Source: Megaustenia siamemsis (Eukaryota; Mollusca; Gastropoda; Stylommatophora; Ariophantidae). Taken from it: a DNA stretch of 64,000 nt. This document shows positions 21,574-33,499 of the stretch, one piece after another; the stretch's first letter is position 1, and each line of letters begins with the position of its first letter. The position numbers and the translations under genes are program-made. The notes below the pieces were generated by a model, which was given only the letters and a program-made list of their open reading frames with translations, did not search any database and had not been told where the DNA came from. The stretch spans positions 13,992,107-14,056,106 of the forward strand of contig JAVIAB010000047.1 in NCBI GenBank assembly GCA_032433765.1, given 5' to 3'.

Positions 21574-22514
21574 TGTGTGGCAGTGACAGACCACATACAT
21601 TCATTTATGAGCAAACACATCATAGGAAGAGACTTCCAAAACTGCCCAGCATCCCCCGTACCTCAGACTGGTTCGCCGACAGGCCTGGACAGACCCACCT
21701 TCAATCTTTCGGACAGCCGACACGTGGGCAAAGTAAAACAAAAATTTCTTGTTATCGAATAAAAACAACTTTAATATGAATTGCTCAGTCTTGTTAAGTG
21801 AGCTTCTATTAATTCTGTTCTAGACTAGTGATCTGGGCGACAGCCCAATGGATGATCACGACCAGGTTCTAATAGAACTATACTGTGAGTCTCTAGTAGA
21901 GTTTAAAAGTCTCGTCGGACATATAGACTTGCCAGGTCGACTGCCAGTCCTAGAGTGTCCCTCTCCTCTCTCTTCTACCTTTTCAAAATTCTCCCCAGTC
22001 CGTGATTATTTTATTTCTATTGTTGTGTATTAAATCGTCGGCCAGGGCGCCAAGCTTCGGACCGAAGGGTGCGATATCTAGGGGTTTCAACCCCGATGTT
22101 GTAATCTGATTATGAGGGCGGGATCCTTACCCTTCAAACTTCAGGACGTGTCTGATTATCTGATAACATTAGATTTGCTGTTTGTCATGAGATTGGTGGG
22201 TCTTGTGATGTTGAAGTTTTTAAAGGACTGACCACTGTCACGACTATAGAAGGTGTGGCTATAAACGCGAAATAAAAGTATACAAGAGATAATCGACGAT
22301 TGCTTGGGGAACACTTTTTGGTGAACTTGTCGCAGTAAAAGTTTTCGAGGTAAGGATTCTTGAGTTTCAACTTTGGAGATTCCGCTGTGATTTTATAGTG
22401 TCAATTTCATTGAATTTCTTTTTATGCCTGGACACTTGTTCCTGACAAGTACATAGCGTATTATCAAGTACTTGTGTCATTACTGGTTTTACACAAAATA
22501 ATGTCATAAAAGAA
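21574..22514. other. Region 5' of the hAT gene, no recognised features
   Basis: Probably includes the 5' non-coding part of the hAT element. I could not find a 5' terminal inverted repeat matching the 3' candidate (agggttgccag on the minus strand near 25680). Confidence 0.4.
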
Positions 22515-22785
22515 ATGGAAAGCTTTTTACGAAAACGGTCGTAAGTACAATAGTAGTTGGGAAAAAACGTACCGATTGCTCAAAAAAGGCTTCTGATGGA
22601 ACAGAGGAAGCTTTTTGTAAGCTTTGTCATTGCAGCATTGTGCCAAAAAAGAGCAACATCTCAAATCATGAAAAGTCCTCAAAACATATGATGAGAATTG
22701 CATCAAATAGCCAGACTCAACATAATATATCCCAGCCACCTAGACAAACTAGTGACAAAGTTAAAATAGCCGAGCTGCAGATTGT

Positions 22786-23433
22786 GACCTGCCATTGTGC
22801 AATATGTGTAGTAGATCATCTTAGTGAAATCATGACATCGCATGGTCAGGGAAGCATGACCTGCCATTGTGCAATATGTGTAGTAGATCATCTTAGTGAA
22901 ATCATGACATCGCATGGTCAGGGAAGCATGACCTGCCATTGTGCAATATGTGTAGTAGATCATCTTAGTGAAATCATGACATCGCATGGTCAGGGAAGTA
23001 TGACCTGCCATTGTGCAATATGTGTAGTAGATCATCTTAGTGAAATCATGACATCGCATGGTCAGGGAAGCATGACCTGCCATTGTGCAATATGTGTAGT
23101 AGATCATCTTAGTGAAATCATGACATCGCATGGTCAGGGAAGTATGACCTGCCATTGTGCAATATGTGTAGTAGATCATCTTAGTGAAATCATGACATCG
23201 CATGGTCAGGGAAGCATGACCTGCCATTGTGCAATATGTGTAGTAGATCATCTTAGTGAAATCATGACATCGCATGGTCAGGGAAGTATGACCTGCCATT
23301 GTGCAATATGTGTAGTAGATCATCTTAGTGAAATCATGACATCGCATGGTCAGGGAAGTATGACCTGCCATTGTGCAATATGTGTAGTAGATCATCTTAG
23401 TGAAATCATGACATCGCATGGTCAGGGAAGCTC
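22786..23433 (+). repeat. 72-bp x 9 in-frame array inside the hAT gene
   Basis: Unit starts recur every 72 bp (22786, 22858, 22930 and so on to 23362). Each adds 24 codons (TCHCAICVVDHLSEIMTSHG + QGSM), which occur once in ordinary transposases of this group. Copies differ almost only at a c/t in gaagcatg/gaagtatg, so expansion is recent. The reading frame is kept. Confidence 0.97.
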
Positions 23434-23746
23434 GCTGGAACATATAAAGTTACATCGAACTAAATGTTCATGCTTAATAAAAAATATAATAGCACCTAAA
23501 TTGAGAAACGACCTAGTTCGTGACTTTCAACACAAAAAATATGCTCTAATTGTGGATGAATCAACTGACATATCCACTCAAAAGCACCTGTGTATTTTAA
23601 TTCGCTATTTTAGTGAGAGGAAACAGACTATTTTAACTGCATTTCTTGGATTAATTCCTGTGCAAGAGTGTACAGGAGAAAACATATTTCATTTGATTGA
23701 AGAGGAAATCAAACGATGTTGTCAGAGCATTACACACTGCATAGGG

Positions 23747-24909
23747 TTTGTATCAGATGGTGCATCAAACATGGTTGGGTGCAATAACTCTGTGTGGTCT
23801 AGATTGTTTGTATCAGATGGTGCATCAAAAATGGTTGTTGGGTGCAACAACTCTGTGTGGTCTAGATTGTTTGTATCAGATGGTGCATCAAACATGGTTG
23901 GGTGCAACAACTCTGTGTGGTCTAGATTGTTTGTATCAGATGGTGCATCAAACATGGTTGGTTGAGTGCAACAACTCTGTGTGGTCTAGATTGTTTGTAT
24001 CAGATGGTGCATCAAACATGGTTGGTTGGGTGTAACAACTCTGTGTGGTCTAGATTGTTTGTATCAGATGGTGCATCAAACATGGTTGGGTGCAACAACT
24101 CAGTGTGGTCTAGATTGTTTGTATCAGATGGTGCATCAAACATGGTTGGGTGCAACAACTCTGTGTGGTCTAGATTGTTTGTATCAGGTGGTGTATGAAA
24201 CATGGTTGGGTGCAACAACTCTGTGTGGTCTAGATTGTTTGTATCAGATGGTGCATCAAACATGGTTGGTTGAGTGCAACAACTCAGTGTGGTCTAGATT
24301 GTTTGTATCAGATGGTGCATCAAACATGGTTGGGTGCAACAACTCTGTGTGGTCTAGATTGCTTGTATCAGATGGTGCATCAAACATGGTTGAGTGCAAC
24401 AACTCTGTGTGGTCTAGATTGTTTGTATCAGATGGTGCATCAAACATGGTTGAGTGCAATAACTGTGTGTGGTCTAGATTGTTTGTATCAGATGGTGCAT
24501 CAAACATGGTTGGTTGAGTGCAACAACGCTGTGTGGTCTAGATTGTTTGTATCAGATGGTGCATCAAACATGGTTGGGTGCAACAACTCTGTGTGGTCTA
24601 GATTGTTTGTATCAGATGGTGCATCAAACATGGTTGGGTGCAACAACTCTGTGTGGTCTAGATTGTTTGTATCAGATGGTGCATCAAACATGGTTGGTTG
24701 AGTGCAACAACTCTGTGTGGTCTAGATTGTTTGTATCAGATGGTGCATCAAACATGGTTGGGTGCAACAACTCAGTGTGGTCTAGATTGTTTGTATCAGA
24801 TGGTGCATCAAACATGGTTGGGTGCAACAACTCAGTGTGGTCTAGATTGTTTGTATCAGATGGTGCATCAAACATGGTTGGGTGCAACAACTCTGTGTGG
24901 TCTAGATTG
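23747..24909 (+). repeat. 60/64-bp x 19 array inside the hAT gene
   Basis: Nineteen copies of the 60-bp segment encoding FVSDGASNMVGCNNSVWSRL, which holds the second catalytic Asp. Five units carry a 4-bp ggtt insertion (64 bp) and one a 3-bp insertion, so the frame is lost. The long units begin at about 23930, 23994, 24238, 24482 and 24666. Three of the gaps between them are three or four units long, suggesting a higher-order repeat. Confidence 0.96.
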
Positions 24910-25491
24910 AAAGATGTATCTCCTTCATGTGTGAAACTAAGATGTGTTTGCCATTCGCTGGCACTTTGCATATATTATGCAATGGCCAAACTGCCCTCAA
25001 ACATTGCATTTATGCTTTCAGAGATACCTCAATGGTTTAGCCACAGTGACTTACGAGGAGAAGCCTACAGAGAAGTGTTTAAAGTCATGAATACACCTAC
25101 AGCTTATGAAACAAGCCGAACAGCCCCGCTTCCATTTGAAAAGCCTTCCTCTACTCGCTGGCTTGTGCGTGGCCAAGTTATGTTTAATATTTTGATGAAC
25201 TGGGAAGAGCTGAAGGCTTACTTTATTAATGCTGAATCAGCTCACTCAAAATTAGACTCAAAGTTTAAAGCAAGATTGTTGAAGGAATTTGTGCTAGATT
25301 ACAAAAATTACTTGTTCTTTGTGTTTGCAACACCCATAGTTCAGGAGTTTGAAAGGATTAACAGCCTTTTTCAACAAACTAAAGCTGATCAACATGAACT
25401 CTATCACGAACTACATTTACAAGTCTTCAAAGCAGACTATATCATGCAAACGGACATTAAACAAATGTTGATAAAGTTGATTTTGAAGTAA

Positions 25492-25729
25492 AATTGTTAA
25501 CATAATATAATCAGTTCCTTAAAATTATTTGTTCCTTGTATTAAAATGGATTTGAGCATTAAATTTGATGTGATTATGTCAAAAATGTTTGGCTTTTTGC
25601 TTTGGCTTTTTAAAGTACTGTTTGGCTCTTTTCTGGCCTTTTTGCGCGGTTTTTTGGCCTTATATCACAATTTTCATCTGGCAACCCTATCTAATTGGGC
25701 TGTATGGGTAGGCACTTCCTATTATAGAC
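25492..25729 (+). other. hAT 3' non-coding end
   Basis: AT-rich tail after the stop codon, with ctggcaaccct near 25680 resembling the reverse complement of the cagggttgccag-type terminus of this hAT group (recalled). No matching 5' terminus was found, so the element boundary is tentative. Confidence 0.4.
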
Positions 25730-25890
25730 AACGCTCATGATGTACATGATATGTGGTAATAAAACTAATAAGGTTTTACTGTAAATGTCCCTATGATGTA
25801 CATAATCTTTGGAAGGCAACGCTCATGATATATATATATATAATATGTGGTAATAAAACTAATAAGGTTTTACTGTAAATGTCCCTATCA
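25730..25890 (+). repeat. Flanking 90-bp repeat, two right copies
   Basis: Two head-to-tail copies of the block also found at 21483-21573. The word tactgtaaatgtccctat appears in each. Confidence 0.8.
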
Positions 25891-26299
25891 TTACCCTAAT
25901 TTGAGAATCCCTGAATCACGAAGAGGCAGTAAATCTTGATAATTCTAACGGGATCGATCATTTGACAGGTTTAGGAAACAGGTCGCCTGGTAGTTTACTG
26001 ACGCGACTTTAGTGTTCAGTCACTGTTTGACGTGGAATCCCTTATTACATGTCCCCGGTTCTTGTTCAGTTTGGGGTATCTGGACGAGCCTCTCAGGAGG
26101 GCTTTGGATTGCGATGTAATGAGGGACGATTCACTGACAGTTGGTAATTCTGTCGTTAGACAATATAAGTTATTGCGAGCTGCAGTGATTTCTTTTCTTT
26201 AATATTTTCTTTACATATCCTGTATCGTTTGTTGTCACTCTACCTCGAAAGGCTGTTCTCAAATATATATTCCACTCCATTTTGTTATCTCTGTTACAA
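25891..26299. other. Spacer, no recognised feature
   Basis: Appears unique and non-coding. Confidence 0.5.
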
Positions 26300-26945
26300 C
26301 TTTCACTGCAGTCACCGCACAATTTCACTCCAATCCCTGAACAATTTAACTCCAATCACTGAACAATTTCACTCCAATCACTGAACAATTTCACTCCAAT
26401 CCCTGAACAATTTTACTCCAATCCCCGAACAATTTTACTCCAATCCCTGAACAATTTTACTCCAATCCCTGAACAATTTTACTCCAATCCCCGATAACTT
26501 TTACTCCAATCCCCACACAACTCTACTCCAATCCCTGCACAACTCTACTCCAATCCCTATACAATTTTACTCCAATCCCTGCACAACTCTACTCCAATGC
26601 CTGTACAATTTCACTCCAATCCCTATACAATTTTACTCCAATCCCTGCACAACTTTATTCCAATCCCTATACAATTTTACTCCAATCCCTGCACAACTTT
26701 ACTCCAATCCCTGCACAATTTTACTCCAGTCCCCGCACAACTCTACTCCAATCCCTGCACAACTCTACTCCAATGCCTGTAAAATTTCACTCCAATCCAT
26801 ATACAATTTTACTCCAATCCCTGCACAACTTTACTCCAATCCCTGTACAATTTTACTCCAATCCCCGCACAACTCTACTCCAATCCCCGCACAACTCTAT
26901 TTTAATACAAAACTGTGCTTCAATCCCCATACAACTTTACGTCAA
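26300..26945 (+). repeat. Minisatellite, 22-23-bp unit
   Basis: About 28 copies of actccaatccctgaacaatt, with a cacaactct variant dominating the 3' half. The Asn/Pro/Leu-rich open frames here are repeat translations. Confidence 0.92.
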
Positions 26946-26989
26946 CGATACTGAAAGGTACTGGACAGAAACCGAAGGAAAATCTATGG

Positions 26990-27905
26990 GAAGAAATTGT
27001 CAAGATTTGAGTATAAGACTTGTGTTAGAGTCTATATTAAAATTGTCAAGATTTGAGAATAAGACCTGTGTTAGAGTCTACATTAAAATTGTCATGATTT
27101 GAGTATAAGACTTGTGTTAGAGTCTACATTAAAATTGTCAAGATTTGAGTATAAGACTTGTGTTAGAGTCTATATTAAAATTGTCAAGATTTGAGTATAA
27201 GACTTGTGTTAGAGTCTACATTAAAATTGTCATGATTTGAGCACAAGACTTGTGTTAGAGTCTATATTAAAATTGTCATGATTTGAGTATAAGACTTGTG
27301 TTAGAGTCTACATTAAAATTGTCATGATTTGAGCACAAGACTTGTGTTAGAGTCTACATTAAAATTGTCATGATTTGAGCACAAGACTTGTGTTAGTGTC
27401 TACATTAAAAGTGTCATGATTTGAGCACAAGACTTGTGTTAGAGTCTGTATTAAAATTGTCAAGATTTGAGCATAAGACTTGCATTAGAGTCTATATTAA
27501 AATTATCAAGGTTAGAGCATAAGACTTGTATTAGAGTCTATATTAAAATTGTCAAGATTTGAGCATAAGACTTGTATTAGAGTCTACATTAAAATTGTCA
27601 AGGTTAGAGCATAAGACTTGTATTAGAGTCTATATTAAAATTGTCAAGGTTAGAGCATAAGTCTTGTATTAGAGTCTATATTAAAATTGTCAAGATTTGA
27701 GCATAAGAATTGTATTAGAGTCTACATTAAAATTGTCAAGATTTGAGTATAAGACTTGTGTTAGAGTCTATATTAAAATTATCAAGGTTAGAGCATAAGA
27801 CTTGTGTTAGAGTCTATATTAAAATTGTCAAGATTTGAGTATAAGACTTGTATTAGAGTCTACATTAAAATTGTCAAGATTTGAGTATAAGACTTGTTTT
27901 AGATT
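26990..27905 (+). repeat. Minisatellite, 46-bp unit
   Basis: About 20 copies of attgtcaagatttgagtata plus agacttgtgttagagtctatattaaa split over the 46-bp period (starts at 27001, 27047 and so on). The tata/cata and agattt/ggtt variants mark subgroups. Confidence 0.92.
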
Positions 27906-28159
27906 CCAAATTAGCTCTGTCAGCACTACGCCCAGGCATCTTTCTTACCCATAAAAAATATTTGGTACGCATTTAAGTCTGTCCAAATCCAGTAGGTATA
28001 GCTAATTTTAATTCAACGTAGTGCCTATAGCAGACAATTTGAGAAAGAAAGATAAAGTTATTACGAGTTATCTACCTGTGTTATCTTTCAAGTTTTTCTC
28101 CATGTCGTTTAGTGATGTTTTCTTTATAATTCGAGTTATCCATCCACTGGTAATATTGA
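27906..28159. other. Spacer
   Basis: Short unique stretch between the 46-bp and 48-bp arrays; nothing recognised. Confidence 0.5.
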
Positions 28160-28725
28160 GTATATGTCTAACTGTTTTGTGGAATATCTGTCTACCTTTC
28201 ATATTGAATATATGTCTACTTGTCATCTTGAATATTTGTCTACCTTTCATATTGAATATATGTTTACTTGTCATCTTTAATATTTGTCTACCTTTCATAT
28301 TGAATATATGTTTACTTGTCATCTTTAATATTTGTCTACCTTTCATATTGAATATATGTTTACTTGTCACCTTTAATATTTGTCTACATTTCATATTGAA
28401 TATATGTCTACTTGTCATCTTAATAATATAGCTGCTTGTCATCTTGAATATTTGTCTACCTTTCATATTGAATATATGTCTACTTGTCATCTTGAATATT
28501 TGTCTACCTTTCATATTGAATATATGATTCAATATGTCTATTTATCATCTTGAATATATGTCTACTTGTCATCTTGGTAATATATCTACTTGTCAACCTG
28601 AATATTTGTCTACATTTCATATTGAATATATGTCTACTTGTCATCTTAATAATATAGCTGCTTGTCATCTTGAATATTTGTCTACCTTTCATATTGAATA
28701 TATATCTACTCGTCATCCCGATTAT
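28160..28725 (+). repeat. Minisatellite, 48-bp unit
   Basis: Units alternate tctacctttcatattgaata with tctacttgtcatcttgaata (starts 28191, 28239 and so on). 48 bp is a multiple of three, which keeps long but meaningless frames open on both strands. Confidence 0.92.
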
Positions 28726-29189
28726 CTATCCGTCTGTCTACCTATCAGTAATCAACGACTTCCTAGACAGACAAACAAAATAGCGTTTCTCTAATCGCCT
28801 GTAATGCCTAGCGGAGAACAACATAATCACAAAAAGACTGAAATAATCTGGGCATTACACGCTTATGTCGCAAGATGACTTTATATACTCTTGTTTCTTT
28901 AATTAATGGCGTATAGAAGAGAAGTAAAGAACTGCTGACTCATTAACTATTTCAACAATGTAAAATATGTTCTGTCGTAATTATGTCAAGGGACAGACAT
29001 ATTTGTCTGCTTGATGTCGGTTGCTGTTCCAGCAATATTTTAAATGTCTTCATTTTTCCGTTTGTTTTTTTTTTCTTATCAGTTAAAGATACGTTTAAAG
29101 GACAAAGAAAAAACTAGCAGAAAATTGCGAGGACTGTGTAAATATGGTGTTAAATTCGACATTTTCTTCATCATCAACAATTATTTATT
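28726..29189. other. Spacer, no recognised feature
   Basis: AT-rich, non-coding, apparently unique. Confidence 0.5.
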
Positions 29190-29957
29190 GATATGGCATG
29201 ATGTGGTGTGATGTGGTGTGGCATGGTATGGTGTGGTGTGTTATGGTATGATATTTCATGGTATGGTGCGGTATGGTATGATATGGTGTGGTATGGTGTG
29301 ATTTGGTGTGTTATGGCATGTTATGATATTGCATGGTATGGTGTGGTATGGTGTGGTATAGTATGGTTTGGTGTGATTTGGTGTGGTATGGTATGGTATG
29401 GTATGGTGTGATATGGTATGATATGGTGTGGTATGGTGCGGTATGGTTTGATTTGGTGTAGTATGGTATGGTGTGGTATGGTATGGTGTGGTATGGTATG
29501 CAGTGGAGTGGTATGGTGTGGTATGGTATGTGTGGAGTGGTATGGTGTGATGTGGTTTGGTGTGATTTTGTGTGGTGTGGTGTGTTATGGTGTGATTTGG
29601 TGTGGTGTGGTATGGTTTGGTATGGTGTGGTGTGGTGAGGGATGGTGTAGTGTGGTGTAGCATGGTGTAGTGTGGTGAGGTATGGTGTGTTGTTGTATGG
29701 TATGGTGTGGTATGGTGTGGTACGGTGTATTGTGGTGAGGTAGGGTGTGGTATGATATGGTATAGTGTGGTATGGTATGGTATGTTGTGGGGTGATTTGG
29801 TATGGTGTAGTGTGTTGTGGTATGGTGGGATGTGGTGAGGTATGGTGTGGTATGGTGTAGTGTGGTGTGGCATTGTGTGATGTAGTGTGGTATGATGTGG
29901 TATGGTATGGTATGATGTGGTGGGGTATGGTATGGTATGGTGTGGTGTGGTGAGGTA
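29190..29957 (+). repeat. Pentanucleotide array (TGGTR)n
   Basis: About 770 bp of TGGTA/TGGTG units with occasional tgatt and tgtta interruptions. The plus strand has almost no cytosine. Long Trp/Tyr or His/Pro frames on both strands are artefacts. Confidence 0.95.
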
Positions 29958-30640
29958 TGTAATAGAGTATAGCTAGTGAGAGCATGGGGGCTGGTAACTT
30001 AGTTGTTACCCGCTTCTCAATAGATAATAGCAGTAACAAATAGTAGCGACCAGCAGTAGTTAGGACATGAAGTTGGGGAATGAAAAATTTCCAGCCAGAA
30101 ATATTAGTCCACATCGGGGTAGGGCCCTCAGAAGTAACAAGGACACCCACCAAGCTAAGGAGGAAATGTCTAAATTACTGGTCGACACAATGAATAGTTT
30201 AGGTCCATGAAAATTTCCACTTCAAAATAAGTTTGTGAGTAAGAGGAGATACAGATTTCCACCAACAACAGGTTGGGGAAATAACAAATAGATTGCGTTG
30301 ACCTCATGACTTTACTGTCAAGTAAACAGCTACTAGAAAAGGCTAGAGGCGTGTTCCTCATTTGTGTTTCAGCGTCGAGGTGAGTTTTCTTTTTTTTAAT
30401 TATTATTTTGCGTTCGCCAGCTTTTACATCTAGCGAAGTGTCTAGAGACTAGGAAATCGATTTTGCATATTAATCAGCTTTTCCCTGGCAGCCGTGCGCG
30501 CAGGGATCCCTCGCCGCACATGCAGATAACTCCGGAGGAAATAATATATTTTTTTCCGTCGATGAGTACTTGACGTTTCAAGCCAGGCCACACTGTAGAG
30601 ACCAGGGGTGGTTGCAGCAAAGAGAAATCATAAATAAAAA
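29958..30640. other. Unique non-coding stretch
   Basis: No TE signature seen. The part at about 30400-30560 is less AT-rich, with gattttgcatattaat followed by the ggcagccgtgcgcgcaggga block. Function unknown. Confidence 0.4.
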
Positions 30641-30649
30641 TAATCGCAA

Positions 30650-30731
30650 TTGGTGCAGTCGAGATTTGAACTCACAACCTCTCTGTTTCGAGACTGGCGT
30701 CTTGCCTTGAGCTGAACCAGTCCTCCTAGGG
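30650..30731 (-). other. tRNA-like SINE head relic
   Basis: On the minus strand, ggaggactggttcagctcaa is followed by a B-box-like gtgagttcaaatctc about 50 nt on. The acceptor ends do not pair, so this is not a tRNA gene but probably an old SINE head. Confidence 0.5.
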
Positions 30732-30744
30732 GGTATATAATTTG

Positions 30745-30890
30745 TGATCTTTTGTTCTTCTGTTGGCCTCTGATACTGTTATGTTTTCTAATGTTTCTAA
30801 TATCCCATCAATCAATCTTTTCGTGGTCTATCATTGAGTCTGATGGTCTCGTAACGTTTATTACAAACTCGTTGCATTGTGTTTTTGTAT
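30745..30890 (-). mobile_element. LINE-C C-terminal fragment
   Basis: Contains gttatgttttctaatgtttc, taatatcccatcaatcaatc and a gtggtctatcattgagtctg stretch, the antisense of the LINE-C RPRKRWIDGILETLGN region. Confidence 0.65.
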
Positions 30891-31334
30891 GTATCAACCC
30901 GTAGCGGGTTGAAATTGCTACGGGTAAGCAATATGTAGCCGCTGCTGTAAAAAAAAAAAAATTGATAGGAAAAAATATAGCCAGAAACATAACAACTCTC
31001 GGAAAAATAACATGACTATACCTCTGAAGTCGGAGGAAATATGCGTAAATGGTGGGGGACACCTGGCGGCTAGTGTGGGGAATTATAATAATATGTTATA
31101 TATAACTATAATATAATTCCTTAGGAATAAAGCTATATTCATGCAAAATTCAGTTCCTCGTGGGTCGTGTACAGAGCGGGCGTACTCAAACAACAAGCAG
31201 AAAGTCTGACCGCCGGATCAGAAGCTGAAAACAGCTTAAATGTCATTATAGAAGACAGACTGAGAAATGATGACACCAAAAACGTTGTTGGAGCATTTTC
31301 TGCATCATTTATGTCAGGAAAAAGAAAATAAAAG
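30891..31334. other. Spacer with short hairpin
   Basis: Near 30897-30926, cccgtagc and gctacggg form an 8-bp inverted repeat around an 11-nt loop. No gene recognised. Confidence 0.4.
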
Positions 31335-31757
31335 TCGATGAAATATGTCTTGAATGAAATATGCCCTGAATGAAATGTGCCCTGAATAAAATATGCAATG
31401 AATGAAATATGCTATGAATGAAATTTATCCTGAATGAAATATGCAATGAATGAAATTTATCCTGAATGAAATATGCAATGAATGAAATTTATCCTGAATG
31501 AAATATGCCATGAATGAAATGTGTCATGAATGAAATATGCCATAAATTAAATATATGCCATGAATTAAATATGCCCAGAGTGAAATGTGCCCAGAATGAA
31601 ATTTGCCCTGAATGAAATATGTCATAAATGAAATATGCCCTGAGTTAGATGTCCCCTGAATGAAATGTATCCTGAATTAAATATGCCTTGAATGAAATAT
31701 GTACTGAATGGTGTATTTTCTGAATGAAATATGCCCAGAATGAAATGTGTCATTAGA
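31335..31757 (+). repeat. Minisatellite, 16-bp unit
   Basis: About 26 copies of gaatgaaatatgccct with variable last four bases. Confidence 0.9.
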
Positions 31758-31839
31758 ACTTCGCATGAAGAGCTATCAATACACTCATGCAGCTGTTAAC
31801 GAGATGAGTTCGAAGCGCTTCGGAAAGTTGAAGTGTCAG

Positions 31840-32078
31840 GCAGGAGGCTGGGTGGTTAAGAGGGTAAGACGTCGGTATCTGGACTGGAAAGTCACTAGTT
31901 CAAATCACTGCATAGACAGTGGGAATTAAAAAAAAAACAACTGAATCCGTGGTTTATTTGTTGCGTTATAACTGCCGTGGTCTCTGGGTAGTGAGATCAG
32001 ATATCTAGCCCTCTCTGATAACAGCGAAAAACAGCGGTTCCGGTGTGTGGCTGCTTGTTTGTTTGTTTATTTTCAACA
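31840..32078 (+). mobile_element. SINE-D copy (plus)
   Basis: tRNA-like head from gctgggtggttaagagggta, with a B-box region tagttcaaatcac. It then continues into gtagtgagatcagatatcta and gccctctctgataacagcg. That last block is the source of the 32-bp satellite at 54822-58340. Confidence 0.7.
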
Positions 32079-32446
32079 CCAACAACCGTGTGCTGAAGTG
32101 TCCCCCGCCTTACAGGCTGATATTCTCCAACATCAGAGGTACTCTCATATTTTCATCGTGGAGAGTTTTCACGTTATTTTGGGCACACTTTTTTATCAAT
32201 TAATTTAACCCGGGCAGCGAATTCCTAATGCTAAGAATTCTTTAGCGTGCGCAGAGTGCACACAAGACCTCCTGTTTTTCGCCTTTTTCCGAGACGGCCA
32301 GACATCGGATCTCATTACTCACAGACCTGGGACGGATTCGATTTTCATATTTTAATTCTCCGCACCTCTTTGGTGGGAATCGAACTCGGGGCCTTGTTAT
32401 CCAGAGATCAAGGTCTTACATTTAGATCACCCATTACCACCCAACC
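32079..32446 (-). mobile_element. SINE-D copy (minus), tail-to-tail with its neighbour
   Basis: On the minus strand: head gggtggtaatgggtgatcta with B box gagttcgattccc, then ggtctgtgagtaatgagatc, cgatgtctggccgtctcgg and a gtgcacactctgcgcacgct block. That central block resembles a domain shared by SINEs of many invertebrates (recalled; Nin-DC/Deu-type label uncertain). With 31840-32078 it forms an imperfect inverted pair. Confidence 0.7.
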
Positions 32447-33499
32447 CCCCCCCCCCTATCTCTACCGGTCTAGGTGTGAACTCGCGCACGTTAAAAAATA
32501 GGTAATTTAACGTTGAAAATAGTAGGCCAAAGATGGTTGCTGTCCGGGCATGAAAATGTTAAGCAAATCTACCCATACCGAAGTCGGATGTGTCGGACCT
32601 TAATGATGAAGTTGTAAACTGGCGATACAGCTCATCCATGCCTTACCTAATGGATGAACACTAAGAAGAATTTTATGATAAAAATGTTCTAAAATACTTC
32701 GCCGGTGCGGACTAAAAACTGCAGTTCGACACATGCGATCCAACATTAAAATATGTCACTCAACAGCGATTCATTGAAAATGTGGAGTTGATAATTTAAA
32801 AAGTAAATTGGAACAAGAAACGATAAGAACGTACAAGTGTAAAACAGTTCATGTATTAATGTCATGAAGCACCAAACATCACATCTGGAACTTAATAAAT
32901 GAAGAAAACAGATAGAAACTTGACAAAAGTAATACAAAATTAGACAAACAAAGGTAAACAAATAACAAACAAAATTAAAAGAGGGAGAAATGAAGTAATG
33001 AGAGATAAAAATATATAGGAGTAATGAATTATAAATAAAGATAAGGTAAATAAGAGAAAGAATGGTGTAATAGAAGACAGAACAAATAATGAAGTTTCAA
33101 GTGACGACAAATAACAAGAATTGAAAAATGAGAAAGGAGGCGAACAGGAGTACAAATTAAACAAATACAAGAAAGAGAAAAACAAAATTGAATTAAAGAA
33201 TAACGTATCAATAAAAAAAAAAAGAAATGAGGATGAATAAATAATAGAAGAAAATACAGAATAAGAGAAATCACAGTTAAACATATAATCTTAGCGCTGC
33301 AGAAGGCAATTGTGCAGAAACGTGATCAATACAGCGCAAGCGATGAATTATGGCCGTCGAGTGCCGGAGCAGACAAATGGCCGGGGCATTAGAGGCTCAA
33401 AAATGTCCTTGAAATATAAACTAATTGAGACTGTCATTGGAGAATTTCACAGAAAAGGGAAATATTATTTGGATTTTATTGATAATATTTAGTAGGAAG
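32447..33499. other. A-rich non-coding stretch
   Basis: Strongly purine-rich on the plus strand from about 32950 to 33280 (aaataaa, gaagaaa words). Minus-strand Phe/Leu/Ser frames there reflect base composition. No gene recognised. Confidence 0.6.

Larger units (their letters stand above)
22515..25491 (+). pseudogene. hAT-superfamily transposase, disrupted
   Basis: Encodes a cut-and-paste transposase related to the ZBED/SCAND3-like hAT group. It starts at ATG 22515 (MESFLRKR). Frameshifts near 22538 and in an A6 run near 22582 are needed to reach the BED-type zinc finger (CKLC from 22616, then NHEKSSKH). Next come LSEIM and LHRTKCS, then LIVDESTD (first catalytic Asp, about 23555), FVSDGASNMVG (second Asp, about 23753), VCHSLAL (about 24946) and STRWLVRG (about 25150). 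It stops at 25491 without the usual C-terminal dimerisation region, so it is truncated. Two coding segments are multiplied in tandem (separate entries), and the second expansion shifts the frame. A 3' inverted-repeat candidate, ctggcaaccct, lies at about 25678-25688. Confidence 0.88.

Noticed and set aside
22703..23443. 246-codon minus-strand frame
   Set aside because: Shadow of the 72-bp array in the hAT gene.
29190..29957. Interstitial telomere repeat
   Set aside because: Units are TGGTA/TGGTG, not TTAGGG or a known telomere variant.
29256..30153. His/Pro/Tyr-rich minus-strand frames of 205 and 280 codons
   Set aside because: Translation of the TGGTR pentanucleotide array.
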